From Methylobacter sp. (GTDB taxonomy: Bacteria > Pseudomonadota > Gammaproteobacteria > Methylococcales > Methylomonadaceae), in assembly GCF_023227905.1 (NCBI RefSeq), contig NZ_JALOCF010000049.1, positions 1 to 37,831 of the forward strand: 37,831 bases of DNA, in the 5' to 3' direction. The notes under the pieces are model-generated. The model made no database searches. It saw only the letters and a list, made by a program, of their open reading frames with translations, and had not been told where the DNA came from. Positions 1 through 7,852 of this stretch are shown one piece after another. The translations under genes were made by a program, and so were the position numbers. Positions within the stretch are counted from its first letter, which is position 1. Every line of letters begins with the position of its first letter.

Positions 1-101
1 CTGTTCTTATTCCTGGTCAACCCAACGCGGAAATTATCGGCAATTTGTCGGCTGATCATTATGTAGAAACGTTTCTAAAAACACTAAGCCTACCCGAATA
101 A
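1..101 (+). CDS. 3' end of gpZ-like tail completion gene (rest at 37301)
   Basis: This is the C-terminal end of the gene whose full copy lies at 37301-37813. It is present here only because the circular unit was cut inside the gene. The stop codon TAA is at 99-101 and the next gene starts one base later. See the full copy for the description. Confidence 0.9.
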   Translation, partial: VLIPGQPNAEIIGNLSADHYVETFLKTLSLPE

Positions 102-119
102 TATGATTACCACATTCAT
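1..119. repeat. Left copy of the 119-bp terminal direct repeat
   Basis: Bases 1-119 match 37713-37831 except at position 7 (T here, C at 37719). This marks a closed circle or a terminally overlapping assembly with a unit of about 37,712 bp. The mismatch falls in the second base of a codon of the gpZ-like gene and would change Pro to Leu. Confidence 0.95.
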
Positions 120-549
120 GCCCGGAATCAGTCTGATTAAAAATAGACTGATTGAAAAGGCTGTCGCTTTTACCACGATAGACGCATTTGAAAATGTGGT
201 CATTGGTGGAGATATTGAGGCTGATTTATTGCCTGCTTGTTTGATCGGTGATGCCGGTAGCTTGTTAAACGAGTCGTCAAAATGGAGCAACGAATATGCT
301 AAAACTGGTGATTATTTCATTATGGTTTTGGTAGAAAACGGTGCAAACAGCCATGCTACATCAAATACATTAATTACCGACAGCATCAATGCATTGCTGT
401 ACGACGATACAGATCCATTTAACCCGCAATGGATACCGGATGGCTACACCATGCCGTTAGAACTTTCAGCGCAGCAGCCTCCGCCAATTCGCGACGTCAC
501 GCGAACGGCCAGGACAATTATTTTTACCATGCTGGAGGCTATTTCTTGA
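103..549 (+). CDS. Tail terminator / completion protein, lambda gpU-like
   Basis: This 148-residue protein is called mainly from position: it follows a gpZ-like gene and precedes the tail tube gene, the place of the tail terminator (gpU) that caps the tail tube and meets the head connector. The N-terminal MITTFMPGISLIKNRLIEKA resembles the first helix of tail terminator-type proteins, but I see no diagnostic motif. The ATG lies one base after the upstream stop, and the first 17 bases are repeated at 37815-37831. The stop TGA (547-549) overlaps the TTG start of the endolysin gene, so the two are probably translationally coupled. Function is inferred from gene order. Confidence 0.6.
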   Translation: MITTFMPGISLIKNRLIEKAVAFTTIDAFENVVIGGDIEADLLPACLIGDAGSLLNESSKWSNEYAKTGDYFIMVLVENGANSHATSNTLITDSINALLYDDTDPFNPQWIPDGYTMPLELSAQQPPPIRDVTRTARTIIFTMLEAIS

Positions 550-962
550 TTAACAGCAGAAAACTAGAGGATTTACATCCGGTAGTAGAGCGCATGTGCC
601 GTGAATTTATTGCCGAATGTCGTAAACAGGATATTGATATTCTGATTACTAGCACCTACCGCGACAATGAGTCGCAAAACGCCATCTATGCACAAGGCCG
701 TACTAAGGCCGGGCCAAGAGTCACCAATGCTAAGGGTGGTCAATCATTTCATAATTACCGATGCGCCTTTGATTTTGTGCCGATAGTTAACGGCAAAGCG
801 GATTGGACCAACACGATGACATTTAGAAAATGCGGAGATATTGCCAAGCAGCTTGGTCTTGAATGGGCGGGGGATTGGGTCCATTTTAAAGAATTGGCGC
901 ATTGCCAATATACCGGCGGGCTTAAATTGGCTGATCTTCAATCCGGCAAACAAATAGCCTGA
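546..962 (+). CDS. Endolysin, M15 family peptidase (L-Ala-D-Glu type)
   Basis: This 138-residue zinc peptidase should cut the peptide stem of host peptidoglycan at lysis. The M15 signature is complete: SxHxxxxAxD at S67-D76, giving zinc ligands H69 and D76, and DxxH at D110-H113, giving the catalytic acid D110 and the third zinc ligand H113. The STYRDNESQ stretch near residue 36 is typical of CwlK/Ply500-type enzymes. The ATG-started reading frame from 429 would add an N-terminus that only shadows the upstream gene. I prefer TTG at 546, which has a GGAGG box at 534-538 and a TTGA overlap with the preceding stop. There is no signal peptide, so release needs a holin; candidates are at 36445-36974. 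An endolysin between tail completion and tail tube genes is an unusual position. Confidence 0.88.
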   Translation: MINSRKLEDLHPVVERMCREFIAECRKQDIDILITSTYRDNESQNAIYAQGRTKAGPRVTNAKGGQSFHNYRCAFDFVPIVNGKADWTNTMTFRKCGDIAKQLGLEWAGDWVHFKELAHCQYTGGLKLADLQSGKQIA

Positions 963-983
963 TTAACAAAACGAGACAGAGAA

Positions 984-1196
984 ATGAAACTAAAGATTCC
1001 TTCCGGACATGCCGGCAATGTAGAAATCAAGGGGCAATTGTTTACCCCTGACAAAAACGGCCAAATTGACGTACCCGATAAATTAATCAGTACAGCAATC
1101 TGGCAGAAAGGGTTTACGGTTGCGCCGCCAGAGGCTCAACCTGAACAAATCACTAAACCGGCTGAAAAGCCATTCATGAAAAAAGAGGCTGAGTAA
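984..1196 (+). CDS. Small protein upstream of tail tube, unknown function
   Basis: This 70-residue protein is not recognised. It is hydrophilic, with a beta-rich N-terminal half (MKLKIPSGHAGNVEIKG) and a Pro/Glu/Lys-rich tail (about residues 47-70) that looks disordered. It is preceded by a weak AGAGA box and its stop TAA overlaps the ATG of the tail tube gene (TAATG), so it belongs to the tail operon and may be a minor virion or assembly protein. No function is claimed. Confidence 0.7.
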   Translation: MKLKIPSGHAGNVEIKGQLFTPDKNGQIDVPDKLISTAIWQKGFTVAPPEAQPEQITKPAEKPFMKKEAE

Positions 1197-1975
1197 TGGT
1201 TACACGTACAGTTTTCGGCGCTGGCCGAAGCATTTTAATTCCTACCTATGATGCTGCAGGTGATGCGATTGCCGTCCCTACGCCAATCAACATGGAGGAT
1301 TTAATTGACTATAGTATCGATCCAAAAAAAGAACTAAAAATGCACCAGGGCCAGCGTGAGTTCAGTTTTGCTGCGGCTAGTGGCAGTGCATCTGTTGAGG
1401 TAAGTTTTACGCACAAAAAAGCGACCGCGCTTACATTGTCAATTTTGACTGGTGAAACAGTAGAAGCCGGCCGTGAAGATATTGCTGAGGTTTCATCAAC
1501 TGTTCCAGCAACGCCTTTTGAAGTAACGCCTACTGTCCCGTCATCCGGCACGTATGCTAAAAATCTGGGGGTTCGCTTTGGCGACACTGGCGGAGCTGAT
1601 GCATTTACCGATCTGGTGAGAGTGGCGTCATCCCCGACAACCGGGCAATATTCAGTCAATGAATCCACCGGCGTCTATACCTATGCGGCCGCAGATACCG
1701 GCAAACCAGTTGTGCAGCGGTTTTTGTATACTGTCGCTACCGGCGCTTCATTTGTGCTGAATAACCGCGATATGGGTGCTACGCCAGAATATCATTTGAT
1801 ACTTTCAAGCGCTAAGTATCAAGGCAACAGCCTTCTGACCAATATCCCGCGCTTTGTGCTGGAAAGCCAATCTCTACCATTCAAGGTAGATGACTTTTTG
1901 GCGATTAAATATACGGGCAAGGCATTGGCCAACGAAAATACGCATATTGTTTATAAGCAGTCGCTCGCAGAATAA
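1196..1975 (+). CDS. Major tail tube protein
   Basis: This 259-residue beta-rich protein sits directly before the chaperone and tape measure genes, the standard place of the tube protein of long-tailed phages. The N-terminus has the look of tube proteins (VFGAGRSILIPTYDAAG followed by INMEDLIDYSIDPKKELK). The middle (about residues 55-180) is rich in Thr, Val, Ala and Gly, with an inserted segment VTPTVPSSGTYAKNL that may be a surface domain. The C-terminal half returns to a barrel-like pattern ending in a charged tail. It overlaps the upstream stop by one base. The role is strongly suggested by position, while the family is not certain. Confidence 0.78.
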   Translation: MVTRTVFGAGRSILIPTYDAAGDAIAVPTPINMEDLIDYSIDPKKELKMHQGQREFSFAAASGSASVEVSFTHKKATALTLSILTGETVEAGREDIAEVSSTVPATPFEVTPTVPSSGTYAKNLGVRFGDTGGADAFTDLVRVASSPTTGQYSVNESTGVYTYAAADTGKPVVQRFLYTVATGASFVLNNRDMGATPEYHLILSSAKYQGNSLLTNIPRFVLESQSLPFKVDDFLAIKYTGKALANENTHIVYKQSLAE

Positions 1976-1981
1976 ACCCAG

Positions 1982-2536
1982 ATGTCAGGCGGTAAAATCA
2001 AACTTAGCGGTAAAACCTATTCTATTGTCGAGCCTTGTTTTTGCCGCCTTAAGCGCATTATTTCTCTATTTAATTCCCTGTCCTATCAAGGTTCGGATAC
2101 TGAATTTACCAGGAATCTGAACCTTCTTTTTATAGAATTGCTGGGTAGAAAAAACGCATTACTTTTACGCTGGCCGTGGAATCGTCCAACTGTTGAAGAA
2201 GTCGAGCAATTCATTCTTGAAGTCCCTGCCATTTGCGGATTGACGCAAAAAAAATCAAACGTCATCGACGACGAATCATTTACCAGTGATTCAATTAATG
2301 AATGGGACGCTCTCTACGCGTTGATTATTGATCGCACAGGATGGGACTGGGACGCAATCGATCAGCGCATGACGCTCAGCCGTTTAGAGGCGCTCAAGTC
2401 GCACTGGAAAAAATCACCTCCGGTTAATGAATTGGTGGCGGCCTATCTGGATTATAAGCCGCCTGCGGATGGCGATGAAATGACTATCGAGCAACGCATC
2501 AGGCAATTGCAGCAATTTAATGCGACGATGCATTAG
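1982..2536 (+). CDS. Tail assembly chaperone
   Basis: This 184-residue protein lies between the tube gene and the tape measure gene, where siphoviruses encode the chaperone that coats the tape measure (lambda G/GT position). The C-terminal part has a Trp-rich helix (EWDALYALIIDRTGWDWDAID, about residues 108-128) and a final helical stretch MTIEQRIRQLQQFNATMH. A run of eight A at 2247-2254 is in frame with an A_AAA_AAA slip site, but a -1 shift there stops within a few codons, so I find no evidence for a longer frameshift product. An inverted repeat begins at the stop codon. Confidence 0.65.
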   Translation: MSGGKIKLSGKTYSIVEPCFCRLKRIISLFNSLSYQGSDTEFTRNLNLLFIELLGRKNALLLRWPWNRPTVEEVEQFILEVPAICGLTQKKSNVIDDESFTSDSINEWDALYALIIDRTGWDWDAIDQRMTLSRLEALKSHWKKSPPVNELVAAYLDYKPPADGDEMTIEQRIRQLQQFNATMH

Positions 2537-2565
2537 TAGAGACGCAAAATATTGCATCTCTACTA
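2534..2565. terminator. Hairpin between convergent genes, terminator candidate
   Basis: A 14-bp stem (2534-2547 with 2552-2565) with one C.A mismatch and a 4-base loop AATA begins at the stop of the chaperone gene and lies just past the 3' end of the convergent - strand pair. There is no long T tract on either side, so termination may be weak. The core GACGCAA-N4-TTGCATC recurs in the hairpin at 17401-17430. Confidence 0.55.
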
Positions 2566-2575
2566 GGTAGCTTGA

Positions 2576-2953
2576 TTATGATCTTTCCGCATTGTACCAA
2601 TGCGGTTGTAATGATGCGCCAGCGGGTGTCCAGTAAGCTATTTGCCCGTCTGTGCTTCGACTCCAGCGGATTGCGCAGACAACACACGACTCTTTGGCCA
2701 TTTGCTCAATAGCGTCAAAGTCTTTATCGCTATTAATAAAAATATCATCGTCGCTGATTATCTGATTATCAGTATTAATTAATACGGCGCTCATGTTCAT
2801 TTTTTTTGACTCCCTATGTTTTTTAATCCGGCATTTACCGGAGCAGGTTTCGGCATTTGAATAGCCGGTAAATTCCTGCCCGCAAACCGGGCAGTTTTTG
2901 GTTTGCTTAACGCGGAGTTTTTGCAACTCCGCGCCGAAATTAAGAGCTGCCAT
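2576..2953 (-). CDS. Zinc-ribbon protein, antisense cassette in tail operon
   Basis: This 125-residue protein has a CPVC...CSGKC zinc-ribbon-like motif at about residues 21-41, followed by a basic stretch (KKHRESKK). The C-terminal half is acidic and then aromatic, ending in a WTPAGASLQPHWYNAERS tail. It lies on the strand opposite to the surrounding tail genes and 3 bases downstream of the gene at 2957, so both probably form a two-gene unit expressed on its own promoter. This is the typical arrangement of a phage moron (an extra gene active in the lysogen). A DNA- or RNA-binding role is possible from the zinc motif, but no function is recognised. Confidence 0.7.
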   Translation of the reverse strand: MAALNFGAELQKLRVKQTKNCPVCGQEFTGYSNAETCSGKCRIKKHRESKKMNMSAVLINTDNQIISDDDIFINSDKDFDAIEQMAKESCVVCAIRWSRSTDGQIAYWTPAGASLQPHWYNAERS

Positions 2954-2956
2954 TGT

Positions 2957-3193
2957 TTAACAGAAAATATAGTTAAATCCCGCTTCTCTGGCCGTTTTGG
3001 CCATTATTGCATAAGCATCTTGATCGGCTAAAAAATAATCCAGGGCGCTTATTCCGTCGATGGCTTGCACTTCGGCCTTTTGAGCGTCATAAGACACTCC
3101 GGAAGGATGTGTTGAATGAAATTCCCATGCCTTAATTTCGGCATGGTGCTGGTTGTTATTGTTGTCTTTAAAGATAATTGAAAATGTTGTCAT
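2957..3193 (-). CDS. Small hypothetical protein, first gene of antisense cassette
   Basis: This 78-residue protein is not recognised. The sequence alternates beta-like and helical segments (MTTFSIIFKDNNNNQHHAEIKAWEFHSTHPSG, then DGISALDYFLADQDAYAIMAKTAREAGFNYIFC). It has no signal peptide or membrane segment. A GGAG box lies 6-7 bases before the ATG. It is transcribed away from the tape measure gene from the divergent intergenic region 3194-3319. Confidence 0.65.
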   Translation of the reverse strand: MTTFSIIFKDNNNNQHHAEIKAWEFHSTHPSGVSYDAQKAEVQAIDGISALDYFLADQDAYAIMAKTAREAGFNYIFC

Positions 3194-3237
3194 GGCTGCT
3201 CTCCGGTTGGGTTTGGTTATTTGCTTTGTTGGATATA

Positions 3238-3266
3238 ATTATAAACCATAGTAACAATTACGTAAA
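3238..3266 (-). promoter_or_regulatory. Promoter candidate for the antisense two-gene cassette
   Basis: Read on the - strand, TTTACG (3261-3266) and a perfect TATAAT (3238-3243) are separated by 17 bases, about 45 bases upstream of the ATG at 3193. Only four of six -35 bases match. The AT-rich character of 3194-3319 contrasts with the flanking tail genes and fits an independent promoter. Confidence 0.45.
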
Positions 3267-3319
3267 CGTTACAAGATAAATATTTTAAAACTGCGTCACA
3301 TTTTTTAATAAATCTCGCT

Positions 3320-6300
3320 ATGACTGATAAAAAAATCAAAATCAAAATTGAGGGAGATCCTGAGTCGCTGATTAAAGCGGTTGGTGATTCGTCCAGCACG
3401 ATTGATAAGCTAAAAGCAAAAGTTTCTTCAATTAAAGATTCTTTTTCTGCAGCAAAAAATTCTGTTGTTGATTTTGGCGAAAAATTTAACGAATCCATCA
3501 ATAATAATATTGAGATTTCTGTTGAATTGGCTGCAAAACTTGGCGGCGTTAAGGGCGGTTTGCTGGCGCTGGCTAATCTTAAAAATCTCAGCTTTGCTGA
3601 TCTATTCGGTAAATTCGGCGCCCATGCGGCGGCACTGGGCCTGCAGGTTAACCAGGCCAAAAAATTTGAAAGCTCGTTCGCGGATGTTAAAAAAGTCGTC
3701 TCCGGAACAGATGAGGAGTTGCAATCGGTTGAGCAGACCATTAAGCGGCTGGCGTCGAGCAAAATCCCGCTTGGTCTTGGCGAGTTAAACGAAATTGCAA
3801 AATCAGGCGGGCAATTGGGTATCCCCATTGCCGAACTGGAGCGCTACATTAAAACCACGGCACAGGCGGCGGTGGCGTTCGATATGCTGTCTGGCGAAGC
3901 TGGGCAAGCTATCGGCGGACTAACCAATATTTATCAAGCGCCGATTGAAGAAATTGAGTTGCTGCTTGACCAGATAAACGTCCTGGGCGATACCACGGCG
4001 GCAACTGAACGGGATATTTTAGAAGTCTTAAAATTTGTTGGTGGCGAGGGTAAGCGTTTTGGTCTGCTGAAGGGAGAAATGGCGGCGGTTACGGCTACAT
4101 TGCTGTCTATGCAAAAACCGCCTGAAGTAGTCCGTACTTCATTAGCCAGCCTTTTTTCTGTATTGACGACCGGTGAAGGTCGCGGCGACAAATTCAATGA
4201 AACCCTGCAGTCCATGGGACTGTCTGCCGACAAATTGGCGCTGGATATTAACGCCAACCCCAAAGCGGCGCTGCTCAATTTTCTGGAGGTGCTGGGCAGG
4301 TTTGACAAATTATCTCAAACCCGGCTGTTATACGGGCTTTTTGGTGCCGGAACTGACGCCGGAAGTATTGGTGATTTGGCCGGGGCGGTAGAGGTTTTAA
4401 AGTCAAATCTGGATAAGGTCAAAAATCCGGCGGATGTGGCCGGCAGCGCTCTAAAAACGTTTGAGGCCAGAGCTGACACGTTAGATAATAAATTAAAACT
4501 AGCGACTAATTCGCTGTCAATTTTTGCGATCGAGGCGGGCAATCCGTTTTTAGCGCCGGTTAAAGCCATTGTCGATGGCATTCACGGTATGACTGACGCG
4601 CTGGCCAGTTTTGCCGCCAATAATCCGGCTATAACGGCGCTTGTGCGCATCATCTCTTTGGTTGGTTCGCTCAGTTTGCTGCTGTCTACAGTCCGCTCAT
4701 TGATCCCTTTGGTTGGAGCGGCATTAACTCGTATTCCTGCGGCACTGGCGTTTTTGCAAACTTTTACCCTGGGACGTTTTGCGGTTCAGTTCGCGGGTGC
4801 TGGCGTTGCCATTGCTGCGCTGACCGGCTTGATCGGCGGGCTAACCTCGCTGTCATTTGCGGCGGCAATTGCAGTCGGCATGATCGGTTATCAATCGGTG
4901 ATTGCATTCAGAGCGGCTGGCGGTGCGATTACTGTTTTCCAGGCGCTAATGGTCGGCCTGCGAACGACGGCATTAGCCGTGTTCGCTACGTTCGGCGGCG
5001 GCTGGATTGCGGCAGCACTGATCGGAATATCATCACTGTTTGTTGCCTATACCAATTTTAAAGATAATTTGGTTAGTTTGGGCGGCGTTCAGGCAAAAGT
5101 ATCTGAATTTATCGGCGCTGGATGGGCTATTTTATCCCGCAAAGTCGGCCAGGCGATTGATATCATTATTGCCGCGTTCAGTGTTTTTGGCGATTGGTTG
5201 TCTGAGCTGACCGGTATTAATGCTGATACCTGGAACGGTATAGTCAGCGCAGTTCGCGGCGCGGCCAGTCAAACCGGAATAATGCTGAAAGGCATGGTCA
5301 ATGTTTTTTACGGCGCATTTACCTTTATCGGTCAATTCGTCGGTATCAAAATGGCCGAATTTGTCGAAATAATGCGTGCCAGATTGCATGGCGCTGTAGC
5401 GATTGCTCAGGCAGCAGGGCGTGATATTCGGGCGGCGCTGACCGGTGATTTTTCAGCATCTGAATCCAAAGCGGCAATTAGTCAGCAGGTCGACAAGGTG
5501 GCTGATCTGCGCAAAGTATCCGGCGAAATGACCAAGGATGCTTTCAGTAAGGCATTTACAACGGATCATGTCGGTAATGCTATTTGGGCAGTTACTCAGG
5601 CGGTAGCGGACGAAGTCAAGTCGCAACGTGCCAAATCGCGCGGCTCTGTTGCTTCGATAAATGAAAGTCGTGCAACGGGTGGCAGTGTCAGTTTACCTCC
5701 ATCTGCAATTTCAGGCGGTGGCGGTTTAGGTAGGTCAAAAGGATTTGGCGGCGGATCGGTAGGAGGACCGTCTATCGATTTGAAAGAATCCGAAATGCCC
5801 GGATTTGAGGATGGCTTAACCGCTCGAAAGCTGGCTTACGAGCGAGAAAACGAACTGCGTGAATTTTCCAAGGAACAGGAGCTGGCCTACTGGCAGGAAA
5901 TTATTGCCCTGTATTCCGGCAATCAGAAAACCCGCTCCGATATTCAGAAAAAAATAGGTGAGCTGGAAGTTCAGATCATCCGCGAGAATGCACAGCAAAA
6001 GCTGGCATTAACTAAAGAAAGTCTGGATGGTGCAGAAGCGGTAGACAATGACGCGCTTGAGATAAAGCGCGTATCGGCTCAGCAGGAGCTGGATCTTGGG
6101 AAAATCACTCAGGCCGAATTACTGCAACGGCAAGAGCAATTTGAAAACGAGCGCTATCAAACCCAACTTAAATATGCGCAGGCCAGGCAGGCATTGATTG
6201 TGAATGATGCGCTGGCGTCGGCGCAATCACTGAACGATCAGGCGGACGCGGCCCGCGAACATGCCGCTAAAATTGCAGAGATTCACAACCAGCAGGCACT

Positions 6301-7246
6301 GGAGAACCAGGCTTCTATTAAAAAATGGTTTGATCCTATTCAATCGGCGGTATCCGGAACGGTAGACGGATTGCTGGCCGGAACGATGACGCGCGGCGAA
6401 GCGTTGCGGAATATCTTCCAGAATATAGCTGTGTCGTATGCGCAAAGCTTGCTGCAAATGCAGATCGACCGGGCGGCGGACTGGGCGGCGGAATTGCTGG
6501 GCTTTGGCGCGAAAGAAACGACTAAAACCGGCATCAAGGCCACGTCTGAAGCGACCCAGGCCAGCGCCACCGTGGCCGGTCAAGCGGTGCAGGCGGGTGC
6601 GGTCGCGGCGGGCGAATCCACCAAAACCGGCGCGACATTGGCCGGTTTAGCGATTCGCGGCGCGGCTGAAGCGGGCGCGGCGGTTAAGTCAGTTGCCATG
6701 ACCGCCTGGGCGACTCTGAAGAAGATAGCTTCATTTGCTGCTGAAGCGGCGGCGGCAACCTATGCATCGGTATCGGCCATTCCCTTTATAGGCTGGGCAT
6801 TAGCCCCGATCGCGGCGGCGGTCGCTTTTGCCGGTGTCATGATGCTGGGCGGCTCGGTCATGTCAGCTAAAGACGGCGAATGGGATGTGCAAAAAGACGG
6901 GCAGATGTACAAGCTGCACGAGCAGGAGATGGTATTGCCGGCGCAATATGCCGCGCCGCTGCGTAAAGTCATTCAAGGGATGGCCAATGGCGGACAATTT
7001 GGCGTCCCATCTGAAAAAATGGATTTATCGATTAATAAAAACAGCGCCATGACCGCCATGCAAACCCTGCTGGAAGCGAACAAACAGCGCGACGCGGCGC
7101 AACCTTCCGGCGGGTCGGTCAACGCGACCTTTAATGTGCAGGCGATGGACAGCCAGAGCGTCAAGCGCTTCTTTGATACTCACGGCGGGCATATCGTCGA
7201 CTCGCTCAGCAAGCAAAAGCGCGCGTTTAATTTCGGAGCTAAATAA
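3320..7246 (+). CDS. Tail tape measure protein
   Basis: At 1308 residues this is the largest gene, as expected for the protein that sets tail length and passes into the host envelope. The N-terminal 300 residues are helical and contain the core of the TP901-type tape measure family (FESSFADVKKVVSGTDEELQ, LASSKIPLGLGELNEIAKSGGQLGI, residues about 110-175). Hydrophobic segments lie at about residues 435-590 and near the C-terminus (SAIPFIGWALAPIAAAVAFAG), which could form the membrane channel. Residues about 825-1000 form a long charged coiled coil. A Gly-Ser-rich hinge at about 775-815 separates the halves. It starts the tail block again after the antisense cassette. By the usual 0.15 nm per residue rule the tail would be near 200 nm (inference). 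Confidence 0.92.
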   Translation: MTDKKIKIKIEGDPESLIKAVGDSSSTIDKLKAKVSSIKDSFSAAKNSVVDFGEKFNESINNNIEISVELAAKLGGVKGGLLALANLKNLSFADLFGKFGAHAAALGLQVNQAKKFESSFADVKKVVSGTDEELQSVEQTIKRLASSKIPLGLGELNEIAKSGGQLGIPIAELERYIKTTAQAAVAFDMLSGEAGQAIGGLTNIYQAPIEEIELLLDQINVLGDTTAATERDILEVLKFVGGEGKRFGLLKGEMAAVTATLLSMQKPPEVVRTSLASLFSVLTTGEGRGDKFNETLQSMGLSADKLALDINANPKAALLNFLEVLGRFDKLSQTRLLYGLFGAGTDAGSIGDLAGAVEVLKSNLDKVKNPADVAGSALKTFEARADTLDNKLKLATNSLSIFAIEAGNPFLAPVKAIVDGIHGMTDALASFAANNPAITALVRIISLVGSLSLLLSTVRSLIPLVGAALTRIPAALAFLQTFTLGRFAVQFAGAGVAIAALTGLIGGLTSLSFAAAIAVGMIGYQSVIAFRAAGGAITVFQALMVGLRTTALAVFATFGGGWIAAALIGISSLFVAYTNFKDNLVSLGGVQAKVSEFIGAGWAILSRKVGQAIDIIIAAFSVFGDWLSELTGINADTWNGIVSAVRGAASQTGIMLKGMVNVFYGAFTFIGQFVGIKMAEFVEIMRARLHGAVAIAQAAGRDIRAALTGDFSASESKAAISQQVDKVADLRKVSGEMTKDAFSKAFTTDHVGNAIWAVTQAVADEVKSQRAKSRGSVASINESRATGGSVSLPPSAISGGGGLGRSKGFGGGSVGGPSIDLKESEMPGFEDGLTARKLAYERENELREFSKEQELAYWQEIIALYSGNQKTRSDIQKKIGELEVQIIRENAQQKLALTKESLDGAEAVDNDALEIKRVSAQQELDLGKITQAELLQRQEQFENERYQTQLKYAQARQALIVNDALASAQSLNDQADAAREHAAKIAEIHNQQALENQASIKKWFDPIQSAVSGTVDGLLAGTMTRGEALRNIFQNIAVSYAQSLLQMQIDRAADWAAELLGFGAKETTKTGIKATSEATQASATVAGQAVQAGAVAAGESTKTGATLAGLAIRGAAEAGAAVKSVAMTAWATLKKIASFAAEAAAATYASVSAIPFIGWALAPIAAAVAFAGVMMLGGSVMSAKDGEWDVQKDGQMYKLHEQEMVLPAQYAAPLRKVIQGMANGGQFGVPSEKMDLSINKNSAMTAMQTLLEANKQRDAAQPSGGSVNATFNVQAMDSQSVKRFFDTHGGHIVDSLSKQKRAFNFGAK

Positions 7247-7852
7247 ATGAGCGACGCCGTATTTCCTACATTGCCCGGCCTGACCTGGGATATTTCCAGG
7301 AATCCGCGCTTTCATACGATCCGGCATGATCCGGTCGACGGCAAGCAAGCCCGCGCCGCCTTTATGGCTTATCCGTTGTGGGATTTTGAATTGGCGTATG
7401 AATTGATCCGCGATACCGCCGGCGGCGAACTGCAAAGCCTGCTCGGCTTTTATTTATCGCGTCAGGGCGGCTTTGACAGCTGGCTGTATGATTGCCCCGA
7501 AGATAATGCCGTAACCGCGCAGAATTTCGGTACCGGCGACGGCGCAACGCTGGCTTTTCAGCTCAAGCGCACCTGGGGCGGTTTTGACGAGCCGATCAAC
7601 AACCCTAAAGCTTCGCCCTCTATATATATAGACGGCGTGTTAAAAACCGTGACGACTGATTACACGATCAGCTCCACCGGGCTAGTGACCTTTGTAACCG
7701 CTCCAGTAGCCAGCAAGGCCATCACCTGGACCGGCGGCTTTTATTACCGCTGCGTGTTTGAAGAGGACAAAAGCAACTTTGTGCAATTTGCAAATAATTT
7801 GTACAACCTGCAAAGCCTGACCTTTATTGGCAGCCCGGTCAATAAAGTATGA
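7247..7852 (+). CDS. Distal tail protein, DUF2460 (GTA gp12-like)
   Basis: This 201-residue protein matches the TIGR02217/DUF2460 pattern of gene-transfer-agent-like tail tips: an N-terminal PTLPGLTWDISRNPRFHT, a middle LSRQGGFDSWLYDCPEDNAVT, and the NFGTGDGATLAFQLKRTWGG stretch. It is the first gene after the tape measure and starts immediately after its stop, which is the distal tail (Dit-like) position. The next gene overlaps it by ATGA. It should form the ring that joins tube to tip. Confidence 0.85.
   Translation: MSDAVFPTLPGLTWDISRNPRFHTIRHDPVDGKQARAAFMAYPLWDFELAYELIRDTAGGELQSLLGFYLSRQGGFDSWLYDCPEDNAVTAQNFGTGDGATLAFQLKRTWGGFDEPINNPKASPSIYIDGVLKTVTTDYTISSTGLVTFVTAPVASKAITWTGGFYYRCVFEEDKSNFVQFANNLYNLQSLTFIGSPVNKV

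Noticed and set aside
429..545. ATG-started N-terminal extension of the endolysin
   Set aside because: The extra residues are an out-of-frame reading of the upstream gene with no ribosome site. The TTG at 546 has GGAGG and a stop-start overlap.
2247..2254. A8 run as a programmed -1 frameshift in the tail chaperone gene
   Set aside because: The heptamer is in the right phase, but the -1 frame stops after about a dozen codons and the gene reads through normally, so no G/GT-like extended product is visible.
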